DNA from: Peribacillus asahii
Lineage (GTDB): Bacteria > Bacillota > Bacilli > Bacillales > DSM-1321
Length of the DNA: 64,000 nucleotides
Assembly (NCBI RefSeq): GCF_004006295.1
Contig: NZ_CP026095.1
Location: 1,102,001 to 1,166,000 of the forward strand
Direction of reading: 5' to 3'
A program made the translations under genes and the position numbers. Within the stretch, counting starts at the first letter, position 1; each line of letters starts with the position of its first letter. This document shows, piece after piece, positions 34,011 through 42,099 of this stretch. The notes beneath the pieces are model-generated. The model did no database searches and was not told the DNA's origin. It saw nothing but the letters and a program-made list of their open reading frames with translations.

Positions 34011-35860
34011 GTGTGCCAGGCATGGCAACTATCTAGGTGGTGAAAGTCCACTGTGGGGGTACACATCGACCAACCACTAAGGAAGCGCAAGGTACTTATC
34101 GTGAGGTAAGGGCTGGAGGAAGCGTGGAATAAAATCTTGGCTCGACGAACAGAAATCTGATACTAAGGCTCTATAAAGGGATGAGACTCCAAAGCAAGTC
34201 AAAGTCCAAAAGGTGTGCGTAACTTTGTAGAGTAAATCAGGCGAGTAAAAGAGGAAAGATAGTTGTCTTACCCTGGGAGGTCTTGCGGATGTACAGGAGT
34301 ACAGTCGAAAAAGGTTAGCCGCAAGAAGTCAGCAGAAGCCATAGTAATGAAACCATTCATGAAGGGCTGAACAATTTATAGTGTTTCAACGCCACGAATG
34401 CGTAAGTGACGTACTCCGAATGTGTTAATGGTGAAAGTATGAGCGTATCTCAAAGAATAACCAAAATGGGGCTATCACTTACTACGTGAGAAGGAAGGAG
34501 AAACGAGTGTGGAACTTTTAGAACAGATTCTAAGTAATCAAAACATGAATGAAGCTTACTTGCGTGTTTATAAAAATAAGGGTGCAAGTGGTGTCGATGG
34601 AGTAACAGTTGATGAACTAAAGCAATATCTGAAAGAGAACAAGGATGAACTTGCGCCAGCGCATCAGAACAAGAAAATACCAACCACAAGCTGCCTTACG
34701 AGTGGAGATCCCAAAAGAAAATGGAAAGATGCGCAAATTGGGAATACCAACAGTAGTGGATAGGGTCGTTCAACAAGCCATTCATCAAGTACTCAGTCCG
34801 ATATTTGAAAAGCAATTCAGTGAATTCAGTTACGGCTTTAGACCGAAAAGAAGTTGTGAGATGGCTATTATAAAAAGTTTGGAATTTCTGAACGATGGAC
34901 ATGACTGGGTTGTGGACATTGACCTGGAAAGATTCTTCGATACAGTCCACCACGATAAGCTCATGCGAATCATATCTAATACAATTGATGATGGAGATGT
35001 CATTTCTCTAATAAGGAAATACTTAGTCGGTGGAGTTATGGTGAATGGAAAATATGAAGAAACACCAATTGGAACTCCGCAAGGAGGAAACCTCAGTCCG
35101 TTATTGAGCAATATTATGTTAAATGAACTCGATAAGGAACTTGAGAATAGAGGACTTCGATTCGTAAGATACGCAGATGACGCTCTCATCTTTGTGAAAA
35201 GTGAGAAAGCGGCCAATAGAGTGATGGAATCAATCGTGGGATTTATAGAAAAGAAATTAGGGTTGATAGTCAATGTAGAAAAGAGTAAAATCTCCCGTCC
35301 AAAAGATTTGAAATTCTTAGGATTTGGATTTTATTACGATTTTAAGAATGAGAAATATCAAGTAAAACCCCATCTCACATCCATACAAAAACTTCAAAGG
35401 AAGCTTCGAAAATTAACAAAGCGAAATTGGAGTGTTCCGCTGGACTACCGAATTCTAAAACTAAAACAAGTCATACTTGGGTGGGTTAATTACTTTAGAA
35501 TCTCGAATATGAAAAAAGCGATGACTGAGATAGATAAGAAGCTTCGCTCCAGAATTAGAGTGATCATCTGGAAGCAATGGAAGGTAGCGAAGAAACAAAT
35601 CAAATCGCTTGTCCAATTAGGGATTCCAGAGGAAGAGGCGAAAGGATTAACTTTCTGTCGAAAAGGTTATCGGTACATCGGACTATCAAAAGTTGTTCAA
35701 AGAGCAATCTCAAACAAAAGACTAAAGCAGAGGGGGCTTCCCTCTGCTTTAGAACATTATCTAAAAGTACACACTGTAATATAAATTGAACCGCCGTATA
35801 CGGAACCGTACGTACGGTGGTGTGAGAGGGGCGAAAATAGTTAAATTAATTTCCCTCTAC
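34011..35860 (+). mobile_element. Group II intron, probably bacterial class C
   Basis: About 1.85 kb. The 5' end reads GTGTGCCAGGCATGGCAAC, a group II-type start; the 3' end contains a domain V hairpin (GCCGTATACGGAACCGTACG) and a domain VI-like stem ending in CCCTCTAC. An intron-encoded reverse transcriptase with maturase domain but no endonuclease domain lies inside. It sits immediately downstream of an intrinsic terminator, the known insertion preference of class C introns. End points are judged by eye and may be off by a few bases. Confidence 0.85.
34509..35784 (+). pseudogene. ltrA: Group II intron reverse transcriptase/maturase, frameshifted
   Basis: The N-terminal part (MELLEQILSNQNMNEAYLRV, KNKGASGVDGVTVDELK) is in one frame and continues from about 34654 in the +1 frame as LRQRIRTRKYQPQ. 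An extra G at 34653 explains the break. The rest is intact: RT motifs FSYGFRPKRSC, DIDLERFFDTVHHD, GTPQGGNLSPLLSN, the catalytic FVRYADDALIF, and the maturase domain with LGWVNYFRISNMKKAM. No HNH endonuclease is present, as usual for class C. The frame break would inactivate the enzyme unless it is a sequencing error or is bypassed. Confidence 0.88.
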
Positions 35861-36072
35861 TCGATTTGTACTAAGGTCACAGTTTAGTGGAAGAATCGTT
35901 CGTTGAATAATGTCGCTTAAAGAAGTGATTAATAGAGTCCTACCTAACCGATTACTTCGGTTTATACGTGTAACATGGAAAAGAAGGAAAGACTTTGTTT
36001 ATCAAGAGACTTGATATAAAATTTCTAGTAGAAAGCTAACAAATGATGTGATACATAATGGAGGGAATACAA

Positions 36073-36405
36073 TTGCCACACTTAGTGATTCGAGGAGTAT
36101 CGATTGAAGAGATGAAAAGAATCAGCAAGCCATTAGTAGGGGAGCTTGCAGAAATTTGTGAATGCGGGACAGATAATTTTACGTTCGAGGTACCTCATTC
36201 CACGTTTGTATTTGACGGGGAAGAAATTCCGGCTTTCCCGCTTATTGAAGTAAAATGGTTTGAACGCGGGCAAGAAACTCGCGATCGCTTCGCTCAATCT
36301 GTTACTAAATATATCATGTCAACAGGTGTTGATGAGGTAGAGGTCGTGTTTATTCCTTTCTCTGAACCTGCTTATTATATTAATGGCGAAAGAGTCGGAG
36401 ATTAA
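36073..36405 (+). CDS. DUF1904 family protein
   Basis: The 110-residue protein matches DUF1904: PHLVIRGVSIEEMKRISKPL at the start and a tautomerase-like C-terminal part, VDEVEVVFIPFSEPAYYINGE. I prefer TTG 36073 because GGAGGG (36060-36065) is then well spaced; ATG 36058 would overlap that site. The fold is related to 4-oxalocrotonate tautomerase, but the N-terminal Pro would be residue 2. Function unknown. A palindromic repeat follows and may act as terminator. Confidence 0.78.
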   Translation: MPHLVIRGVSIEEMKRISKPLVGELAEICECGTDNFTFEVPHSTFVFDGEEIPAFPLIEVKWFERGQETRDRFAQSVTKYIMSTGVDEVEVVFIPFSEPAYYINGERVGD

Positions 36406-36422
36406 AGGAAACATGAGGCTAG

Positions 36423-36466
36423 TGTGCCTGTCCCCCGATCGTTTAACGATTGGGGGACAGGCACAT
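36423..36466. repeat. Palindromic repeat of the GTGCCTGTCCCC family, near-perfect copy
   Basis: TGTGCCTGTCCCCC and GGGGGACAGGCACA are joined by an interior that continues to pair (ATCGTT/AACGAT). It lies between the DUF1904 gene and a convergent small gene and can serve as a bidirectional terminator. Confidence 0.85.
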
Positions 36467-36471
36467 TAAAC

Positions 36472-36615
36472 TTATTTTTTGAAAATATAGAAAATGATTC
36501 TTTCAAAAACATCCAATTGATCTGTAATAATGAAAGCCGGGAGGAGCATCATCGCAAGAAATACAACAAGATTAGAAACAACTCCTATTTTAAAGAAACT
36601 ATTTAAAACCTTCAT
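36472..36615 (-). CDS. Small single-pass membrane protein, 47 residues
   Basis: On the minus strand a frame begins MKVLNSFFKIGVVSNLVVFL, contains one long hydrophobic helix and ends with a short amphipathic tail. AAGAAGGG precedes the ATG at good spacing, and the palindromic repeat downstream can terminate it. This supports a real small membrane protein of unknown role. Confidence 0.55.
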   Translation of the reverse strand: MKVLNSFFKIGVVSNLVVFLAMMLLPAFIITDQLDVFERIIFYIFKK

Positions 36616-37098
36616 AATTATCCCTTCTTAGTTTTAGTGATGTTATATACTATTCTGGTATATTGAAAGAGATTGGACAATGTGTTAATAAAATAATAAT
36701 AACAAGAAAACAATTCTATTATTTCTGTACTTCCCCGGAACTTCCTGATAGCTAATACAACTAGATTATGCCTATTTTATGATAAGAATTAGCTAGAGAT
36801 AATAGTGAGGGCAGCTTTACTAAAGGATAGTAATAGTGTAAGATTTATGTATGATAGTATTGCAATTATGGTGATGATTCACCGAATTTACTTGCAAGAA
36901 GGAGAAAAGAAGTTATTTTGGATCATTGACTGAAAAAAATATTATTTTTAGTCTACTTTGTTACCATTGTGGAGTCCTGCTACTCAACTATATTTATTGA
37001 GCCTAAGTCACCTCCACGTCAGCAATCTCAAAATGTACAAGTTACTATTCATCCGTTTTTATCCACAGCTCATGTGCGGTAGCAAGGATTAATAAGAA
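36616..37098. other. Intergenic region, possible cryptic small ORF
   Basis: About 480 bp with no convincing ATG gene. From 36930 a frame opening with CTG encodes a signal-like KKILFLVYFVTIVESC and about 33 further residues, ending at 37081 just before a terminator. A CTG start is rare, so this is only a possibility. Confidence 0.4.
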
Positions 37099-37132
37099 AG
37101 CCTCCGAATTAGGAGGCTTTTATTTTTTTATC
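37099..37132 (+). terminator. Intrinsic terminator
   Basis: AAGCCTCC and GGAGGCTT enclose a six-base loop and are followed by a T-rich tract. The gene it serves is unclear; only a cryptic small frame lies just upstream. Confidence 0.82.
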
Positions 37133-37289
37133 TAAATATATTTTTACTGATTGTACCTGTCCCTCATGACTAAACAGCCGGGGGATGGGTATCTTATCTT
37201 GTATTCCTTTTATGATTTAAATTATAATTGTTAAGAAAATTCAAATGATTTAAAGTTAGACAGCAAAAACACTTTAAGGAGAAAAAATC

Positions 37290-38180
37290 ATGTTAAATTC
37301 AGATTTGGATATACGCTTAGAACCTCGCATTAAAGAGTTATATCGATTACATAAAGAACGTTCTGCCAATATTGACTGGAGCTATCACGAATTTATTCCA
37401 TGGGACAAGGCCATGTCCTTTAAACGAGTTCCTTGGGATGAGAGTCAAGTAACTCTTCCAGAAGGTGTAATTGTAGCGATAGAAACAGCATTACTTACAG
37501 AAGTAAATTTACCTTGGTATACTTCGCATTTGGATTATACATTTAAAAATTCAATGGAAGTAATCAATGATTTCGTACGCACTTGGACGGCTGAAGAAGA
37601 CCAGCACTCTAACTTACTTGAAACGTATTTATTGGTGACACGAAATGTAAATCCCACAAGATTGCATGAATTAAGAAGACGAGTAGTTGAAAGCGGTTGG
37701 TTTCCAGACTTCACTAACCCTCTAGCAACAATGGCCTATACTTCATTGCAAGAGTTAGCTACACTCGTTTTTTATAATAATGTAGCTAAAATAGCGGGTC
37801 CGTATGATAAAGATTTAGCAACATTACTTCGACGTTTAGCGAAAGACGAAGCACTTCATTATGCATTCTATCGTGACACAGTGAAAGCACATCTTGAACT
37901 TGATCCGAATTTCATTGTTTATTTTGAGGATGTCATTATTAATTTCTCTATGCCAGGCGCCGTTATGCCAGACTTTAACGAGAGAATGAAAACCATTGCA
38001 ATAGATGCGAATTATGGCCCACTACAATACTTTGACCAAGTATTAGACGTAGTCGTGACTTATTGGGATATTGCTAACTTACAACCCACTAGCGAAGAAG
38101 CCAAACAATCGCAAGCAAATATATTGAAATATCATGGGCGTTTAAAAAGAATTAAAGATCGCCATCTAGCAAAAAAATAA
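37290..38180 (+). CDS. Acyl-ACP desaturase (soluble, ferritin-like di-iron type)
   Basis: The 296-residue protein has both iron-binding blocks of plant-type acyl-ACP desaturases: a first E near ALLTEVNLPWYTSHLDYTF, the EEDQHSNLLETYL block (equivalent to EENRH), and later LAKDEALHYAFYRD (equivalent to DEKRHE). It would insert a double bond into acyl-ACP using O2 and ferredoxin. Such soluble desaturases are typical of plants and actinobacteria, whereas B. subtilis relies on membrane Des. An AAGGAG site precedes the ATG. It is followed 28 bp later by a small Cys-rich protein gene. Confidence 0.87.
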   Translation: MLNSDLDIRLEPRIKELYRLHKERSANIDWSYHEFIPWDKAMSFKRVPWDESQVTLPEGVIVAIETALLTEVNLPWYTSHLDYTFKNSMEVINDFVRTWTAEEDQHSNLLETYLLVTRNVNPTRLHELRRRVVESGWFPDFTNPLATMAYTSLQELATLVFYNNVAKIAGPYDKDLATLLRRLAKDEALHYAFYRDTVKAHLELDPNFIVYFEDVIINFSMPGAVMPDFNERMKTIAIDANYGPLQYFDQVLDVVVTYWDIANLQPTSEEAKQSQANILKYHGRLKRIKDRHLAKK

Positions 38181-38208
38181 AAAGTAGATGTATGAAAGGG
38201 TTTTTATA

Positions 38209-38463
38209 ATGAAAGCAACTTGCGAATTATGTGGAAAAGAAACAAAAGATAAAGTAAGTTATTTAGAACTTGAAACGTGGGAATTTGATGTTTTGAAGAA
38301 AGAGAAAAAAGATTTTTACTCTATTTGTTTTGATTGTTTTGATAAGCATACCAATAATTTCATTGACAAGGAGACGGATCTTGAATTGAGAAAAAAACGT
38401 TCTCTTTCGGTGAATAGAGAGATTCAAGAAGAAATTGAGGCTATTCTTGAAATTGAAAGTTGA
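38209..38463 (+). CDS. Small CxxC zinc-finger-like protein
   Basis: The 84-residue protein begins MKATCELCGKETKDK and has a second pair in SICFDCFDKH, a four-Cys zinc-binding pattern, followed by a charged coiled helix. ATG 38209 with GAAAGGG upstream is chosen over a longer frame from 38188. It lies 28 bp after the desaturase gene and may share its transcript. No family recognised. Confidence 0.65.
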   Translation: MKATCELCGKETKDKVSYLELETWEFDVLKKEKKDFYSICFDCFDKHTNNFIDKETDLELRKKRSLSVNREIQEEIEAILEIES

Positions 38464-38622
38464 AGAAGAAAATCAAATAGCATAGCCTTCAAAAAAGAAA
38501 GCAAACTAAAATAGCGGATGCCAATAACAAAAAAATAATACGCTGATCTCTTTGTGCAGTGTATTTATAATGGTTGGTATCTAAGGGCAATAACTAAATC
38601 GAACTACAAGGATGGTGAAAAC

Positions 38623-38763
38623 ATGTTTAAAAATAAGCAAATGAAAAATAAGACTGCTTCATCTAAAACAGATGTGGAAATTCCAAATGATGGACTTACA
38701 AAATTAGCATTAAAAGCTCAAAAAAATAAGGACGCTCTAACTGCCCTTCAAAATTTAACTTGA
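38623..38763 (+). CDS. Small basic hypothetical protein, 46 residues
   Basis: A Lys-rich soluble protein (MFKNKQMKNKTASSKTDVEI... KLALKAQKNKDALTALQNLT) preceded by AAGGATGG at proper spacing. It is too short to place. The dispersed terminator repeat follows about 50 bp later and could end its transcript. Confidence 0.5.
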   Translation: MFKNKQMKNKTASSKTDVEIPNDGLTKLALKAQKNKDALTALQNLT

Positions 38764-38813
38764 TGTTTTTGAGGGATTCTAAAATTAATCGTTATTAAGA
38801 CAGTCTTTTTGTT

Positions 38814-38880
38814 TGAGGTTAAACAAATGGAATGAACGGATGTAAGAGTTAAACAGGGAGTGCTGCGGCAATCCCTGTTT
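38814..38880 (+). repeat. Dispersed terminator repeat, uninterrupted copy
   Basis: This copy matches 33941-34005 with few differences (GGAATGAACGGATGTAAGAG..., GTGCTGCGGCAATCCCTG). Its hairpin CAGGGA...TCCCTG is more perfect than the other copy and is not followed by an intron. Confidence 0.85.
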
Positions 38881-38930
38881 ATGATGCCTGTGAAGAATTG
38901 TAATTATGATATGGGAAGTGTTTTAAATCA

Positions 38931-39854
38931 TTATTTTCTTACAAAGTATATTTCACCGAGAACTTCTTTCGTTTCATAAGTACCCGGTGTTAATTCCGTT
39001 TCAACAAATGCTTCAATATCGGATTGTTCAACATCGTACATGACTTCAATCTCTTTCGAAAATAAAAGTTTCTCTTTTTCAAGCAAGTTTGAAAGGGAGG
39101 GTTGTTGGGTTGGTTGTAGTTCTTCCACATTTAGAACTTGCTTTAATCCGTCAACATAGTATTCAAACGAGCGACCACCGACAATTTTTACGCCCTTATT
39201 TTCCTCATTGATCATGATAATGGTAGGAAATCCTCTAGCACCTAGACTTCTTGCAAGACCAAAATCTTCATTTAACAATTGTTGTCCAGATGGTTGTTCA
39301 GCTTCATTTACAAGTGCTTTTCCATCAAGTCCAAGTTTATTTACCATTTCAATCAAAACGGATTTATCTGAAATATTTTGATTAAATGCGAAAAGCTCTT
39401 CTCTTGCACGTCGTAAATAATCATAGGCTAATGCATCAGTATGATTTTTTTGAATTACTTTAAATACACGTGAGGGCGGGTAGGATGATTGAACTGGATT
39501 GTCAATCATGAGTGACCCATCAATTGGCATACGTGAATATTCTCCAACTTCCCTCCAGTGACCAGCAACGTCTGCGGGTTTGTAAATTCCGTTCGCAGGA
39601 TCAATTGGTCCGTCATGCCATTTTTCCAGTAGTCCTCCCATAACTGTATGAAAGTTAAAATAGTGTCCGTATTGTTCTTTAAAACGACGAAGAGTGGGTT
39701 CAATCGCCCAGCAATGAGAGCAAATTGGATCAGTTACATAATAGAGATTAATCGATTTCTTTGGTTGATTAAAATCAATAACTTCCATTTCTTCCTCTCC
39801 AGCTGCTCCGCATACACCTGTTTCTAAATCACAAATCATATTATTGTTTTTCAA
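38931..39854 (-). CDS. YjbH/SpxH-type DsbA-family adaptor protein
   Basis: The protein of about 307 residues has the YjbH/SpxH layout: short N-terminal Cys-containing segment, a thioredoxin-like DsbA domain with the CSHCW motif (VTDPICSHCWAIEPTLRRF), LGARGFPTIIMINEE with the cis-Pro, and a C-terminal adaptor domain. SpxH binds the regulator Spx and delivers it to ClpXP. I prefer a TTG start at 39854 with GGGGG upstream; a longer frame reaches 39950. Gene name withheld because B. subtilis yjbH lies in a different setting and this could be a paralog. Confidence 0.8.
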   Translation of the reverse strand: MKNNNMICDLETGVCGAAGEEEMEVIDFNQPKKSINLYYVTDPICSHCWAIEPTLRRFKEQYGHYFNFHTVMGGLLEKWHDGPIDPANGIYKPADVAGHWREVGEYSRMPIDGSLMIDNPVQSSYPPSRVFKVIQKNHTDALAYDYLRRAREELFAFNQNISDKSVLIEMVNKLGLDGKALVNEAEQPSGQQLLNEDFGLARSLGARGFPTIIMINEENKGVKIVGGRSFEYYVDGLKQVLNVEELQPTQQPSLSNLLEKEKLLFSKEIEVMYDVEQSDIEAFVETELTPGTYETKEVLGEIYFVRK

Positions 39855-40143
39855 TTCATTTTCCCCCATCTCTGTAAAATTAGTAAAAAGACTTAGTGCT
39901 GGCTGAGTTCCTACTGTTGAAACTTTTGATACGGTTAGAATCAAACGCAAATTGTTAGCTGCTGTAACTTAAGGGAAGAACCGTAGCTGACAATTCCAGC
40001 TGCTTATTATTCCGTGCCTTATAGTTTGCTTTGCAATTCTATTTTAAGCCATAATAAAACCATCAATAAACCAATAGTTAATTGGATTTGTCGTTTATAC
40101 AACACATTGAAAAAATTGTTTAAAAAGTAGGAGGGACGATGAT

Positions 40144-40716
40144 ATGACTCAATCAAAGACAGATCCCCGAATTCTACGTACTCGCAAATTAATCATGGAT
40201 TCATTCATTGAACTTTCAGGTAAAAAAGAATTCAAAGAGATTACCATAAAAGATATAACTGCAGAAGCCATGATTAACCGTGCAACATTCTATTATCATT
40301 TTAAGGATATATATGACTTATTAGAGAAGGTATTATCAGAAGTATTGTTAGTTAATTTGAATTCTGATGCCTACCAGAATGACGAACTAAATGAAGAAGC
40401 GCTCGTTAGTATCTTCATTGCTATAACAAATTTTCAAACGTCATTATCTAATCGTTGTCATAGAGGATACGAAGATACCATTGCACGTATTATTAGGGAA
40501 CAGCTTGAAATCATTTTTTATAAAATGTTGTTAAAACAAAGTACAACTGAAGAGGGTAAATCTTTAAAAATTACAGCTGTCATATTAAGCTGGGGAATTT
40601 ACGGTGCTTCTGTAGAATGGAGAAGAGATAGTAAGGAGCTGTCGCCGGAAGAATTTATCAAATCAGCAATTCCTTATATCATGTCTGGGATTGATGTTGG
40701 CATATTAAAAAAATGA
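40144..40716 (+). CDS. TetR/AcrR-family transcriptional regulator
   Basis: The 190-residue protein has the TetR DNA-binding domain at residues 10-60, EFKEITIKDITAEAMINRATFYYHFKD, with the conserved FYYHF recognition helix, and a C-terminal ligand domain with IPYIMSGIDVGIL at the end. It is divergent from the SpxH-type gene with about 290 bp between starts, so it may regulate that gene or itself. An AGGAGGGACG site precedes the ATG. Confidence 0.87.
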   Translation: MTQSKTDPRILRTRKLIMDSFIELSGKKEFKEITIKDITAEAMINRATFYYHFKDIYDLLEKVLSEVLLVNLNSDAYQNDELNEEALVSIFIAITNFQTSLSNRCHRGYEDTIARIIREQLEIIFYKMLLKQSTTEEGKSLKITAVILSWGIYGASVEWRRDSKELSPEEFIKSAIPYIMSGIDVGILKK

Positions 40717-40909
40717 ATTGGCTATTTTTTTAAATCCTTAGCATGTTCCCATTGTGAACGAATGTACTTAAACGGATTGGGTAGTATTTGTCCAATAAGT
40801 GGAAAAACTTTTTTATCGGGTGAGTTTAGTTGAATTAACATTCAAAAATGTTCGTTTAAGATTTTAGACGTGGGGCAAACTAAAAAGGATTGCCAAAGGG
40901 GGTTACCAA

Positions 40910-41050
40910 ATGAAGGATGAAAAAAATAAAATAAAGTATGACGCTGATGGAAATGTTTTATCACCGGCGTCAAACTCGAAAGAAAGGCCAGCATCTCTCG
41001 ACTCTAAACGCGGAATCTTGGATGAAAAGAACCCGGATGATTTTGAATGA
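40910..41050 (+). CDS. Small acidic hypothetical protein, 46 residues
   Basis: A charged, probably disordered peptide (MKDEKNKIKYDADGNVLSPA..., ending NPDDFE) with an AAAGGGGG site before the ATG. It reads like a genuine small Bacillus protein, but no family is recognised. Confidence 0.5.
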   Translation: MKDEKNKIKYDADGNVLSPASNSKERPASLDSKRGILDEKNPDDFE

Positions 41051-41202
41051 AAAATACTTTAACATATTGTCCACCAGCTGTCCTTTTTAATAAACTGTTT
41101 AACAGATCTGTCTAATATATTTATCCGCTGAAAGATTATGCTTAGGCTTTAAAAGTGGTTGAAGAGGCTGTCTATAGAAAATGTTATAAGATGATTTTTT
41201 AG

Positions 41203-41355
41203 GGCAACCTCTTTCTTTAATTAATACCTAATCATTCACCTAGCTCTTATTCCGAAAAAGATTTTGAATTAAGAAATTTCCTCACACAGCTTTAAACATA
41301 AGTTTAACAAACAAAAACCTCCAATTTAGTATGTACTCATCTTATAGAATTATGT
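41203..41355 (-). pseudogene. Deleted remnant of a GNAT acetyltransferase locus
   Basis: 41203-41269 matches 60242-60303, and 41286-41355 matches 60910-60983, the two flanks of the GNAT gene at 60281-60814. Nearly all the coding sequence in between is missing; only the last codons (SKSFSE and stop on the minus strand) remain. The locus was therefore duplicated and the gene then lost. Confidence 0.75.
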
Positions 41356-41794
41356 TGTCAGGATATTACCACTCTTATTAAGCTGAACGAGTGCGTTTCT
41401 TCCATTTTCATGTGCCGTAAATGACTCCACATTAGTCTTTCCTTAATTTTTAAAAATTTGTTGATATAATTTGGTAATGCAGGTCAAGTATAAGACGACA
41501 TCAATAGGTTAAGGTAATAGTATCTACAACTCCTTAAACAGCAGTCCAGGAAAGTAGTCGGGGACTTATAACAAATGGAAAATCTATATAGATTTTTCCG
41601 TGCAGGTTATCTTACTGGAAAGTCTGGAATTTTTGATGCATGAAGGGGTTCGTTCTTTTTACGTATTGCATGTGTTCGAGTGATTTTGGCTCTTTTTAAA
41701 ATTGGCTAACATGAATCCTAAACAGCATTATCAATATTAGGTACTAGGTGTGTGTAGAATTATAATTCCTTTTATTACCATAAAATCCCTATAA

Positions 41795-41846
41795 CTGTAA
41801 TATAATAGTAACTATTTTCATCTCTAAATAAATGTGATACATTATT
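41795..41846 (+). repeat. Direct repeat upstream of mqo, copy 1
   Basis: CTGTAATATAATAGTA followed by TCT-TAAATAAATGTGATACA recurs 135 bp downstream with a few changes. The block contains TATAAT-like elements. Confidence 0.75.
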
Positions 41847-41929
41847 ATATGTAATTAGTATAAAAAGCCATGTTTCTAGGGCTTTATGGATGAAATTTCT
41901 GCTTTTACCAGAGTCCGGATAGTTTATGT

Positions 41930-41981
41930 CTGTAATATAATAGTAGATATTTTAATCTATAAATAAATGTGATACACTATA
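41930..41981 (+). repeat. Direct repeat upstream of mqo, copy 2
   Basis: Second copy of the 52-bp block, ending about 120 bp before the mqo start. The duplicated TATAATAGTA could give tandem promoters. Confidence 0.75.
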
Positions 41982-42099
41982 ATTAATATAATTAAATTAA
42001 TAATTTGATACAGAAAAGGTGTGTGACTAGGTTGCGCCTTGTCTTGTTTTGACGCGCCTACATCCTTTCTGCAAATCTTAGGGTATAAGGATGGTAAAA

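Larger units (their letters stand above)
41051..42099. other. One-kilobase gene-free region before mqo
   Basis: No complete gene is seen. It contains a decayed copy of the GNAT locus found at 60.25-60.98 kb (41203-41355), a short hairpin GGAAAATC/GATTTTCC near 41577, and a duplicated promoter-like block at 41795 and 41930. Remaining sequence is AT-rich. Confidence 0.6.

Noticed and set aside
36424..36606. 60-codon plus-strand frame
   Set aside because: It begins inside the palindromic repeat and is antisense to the better supported small membrane protein gene.
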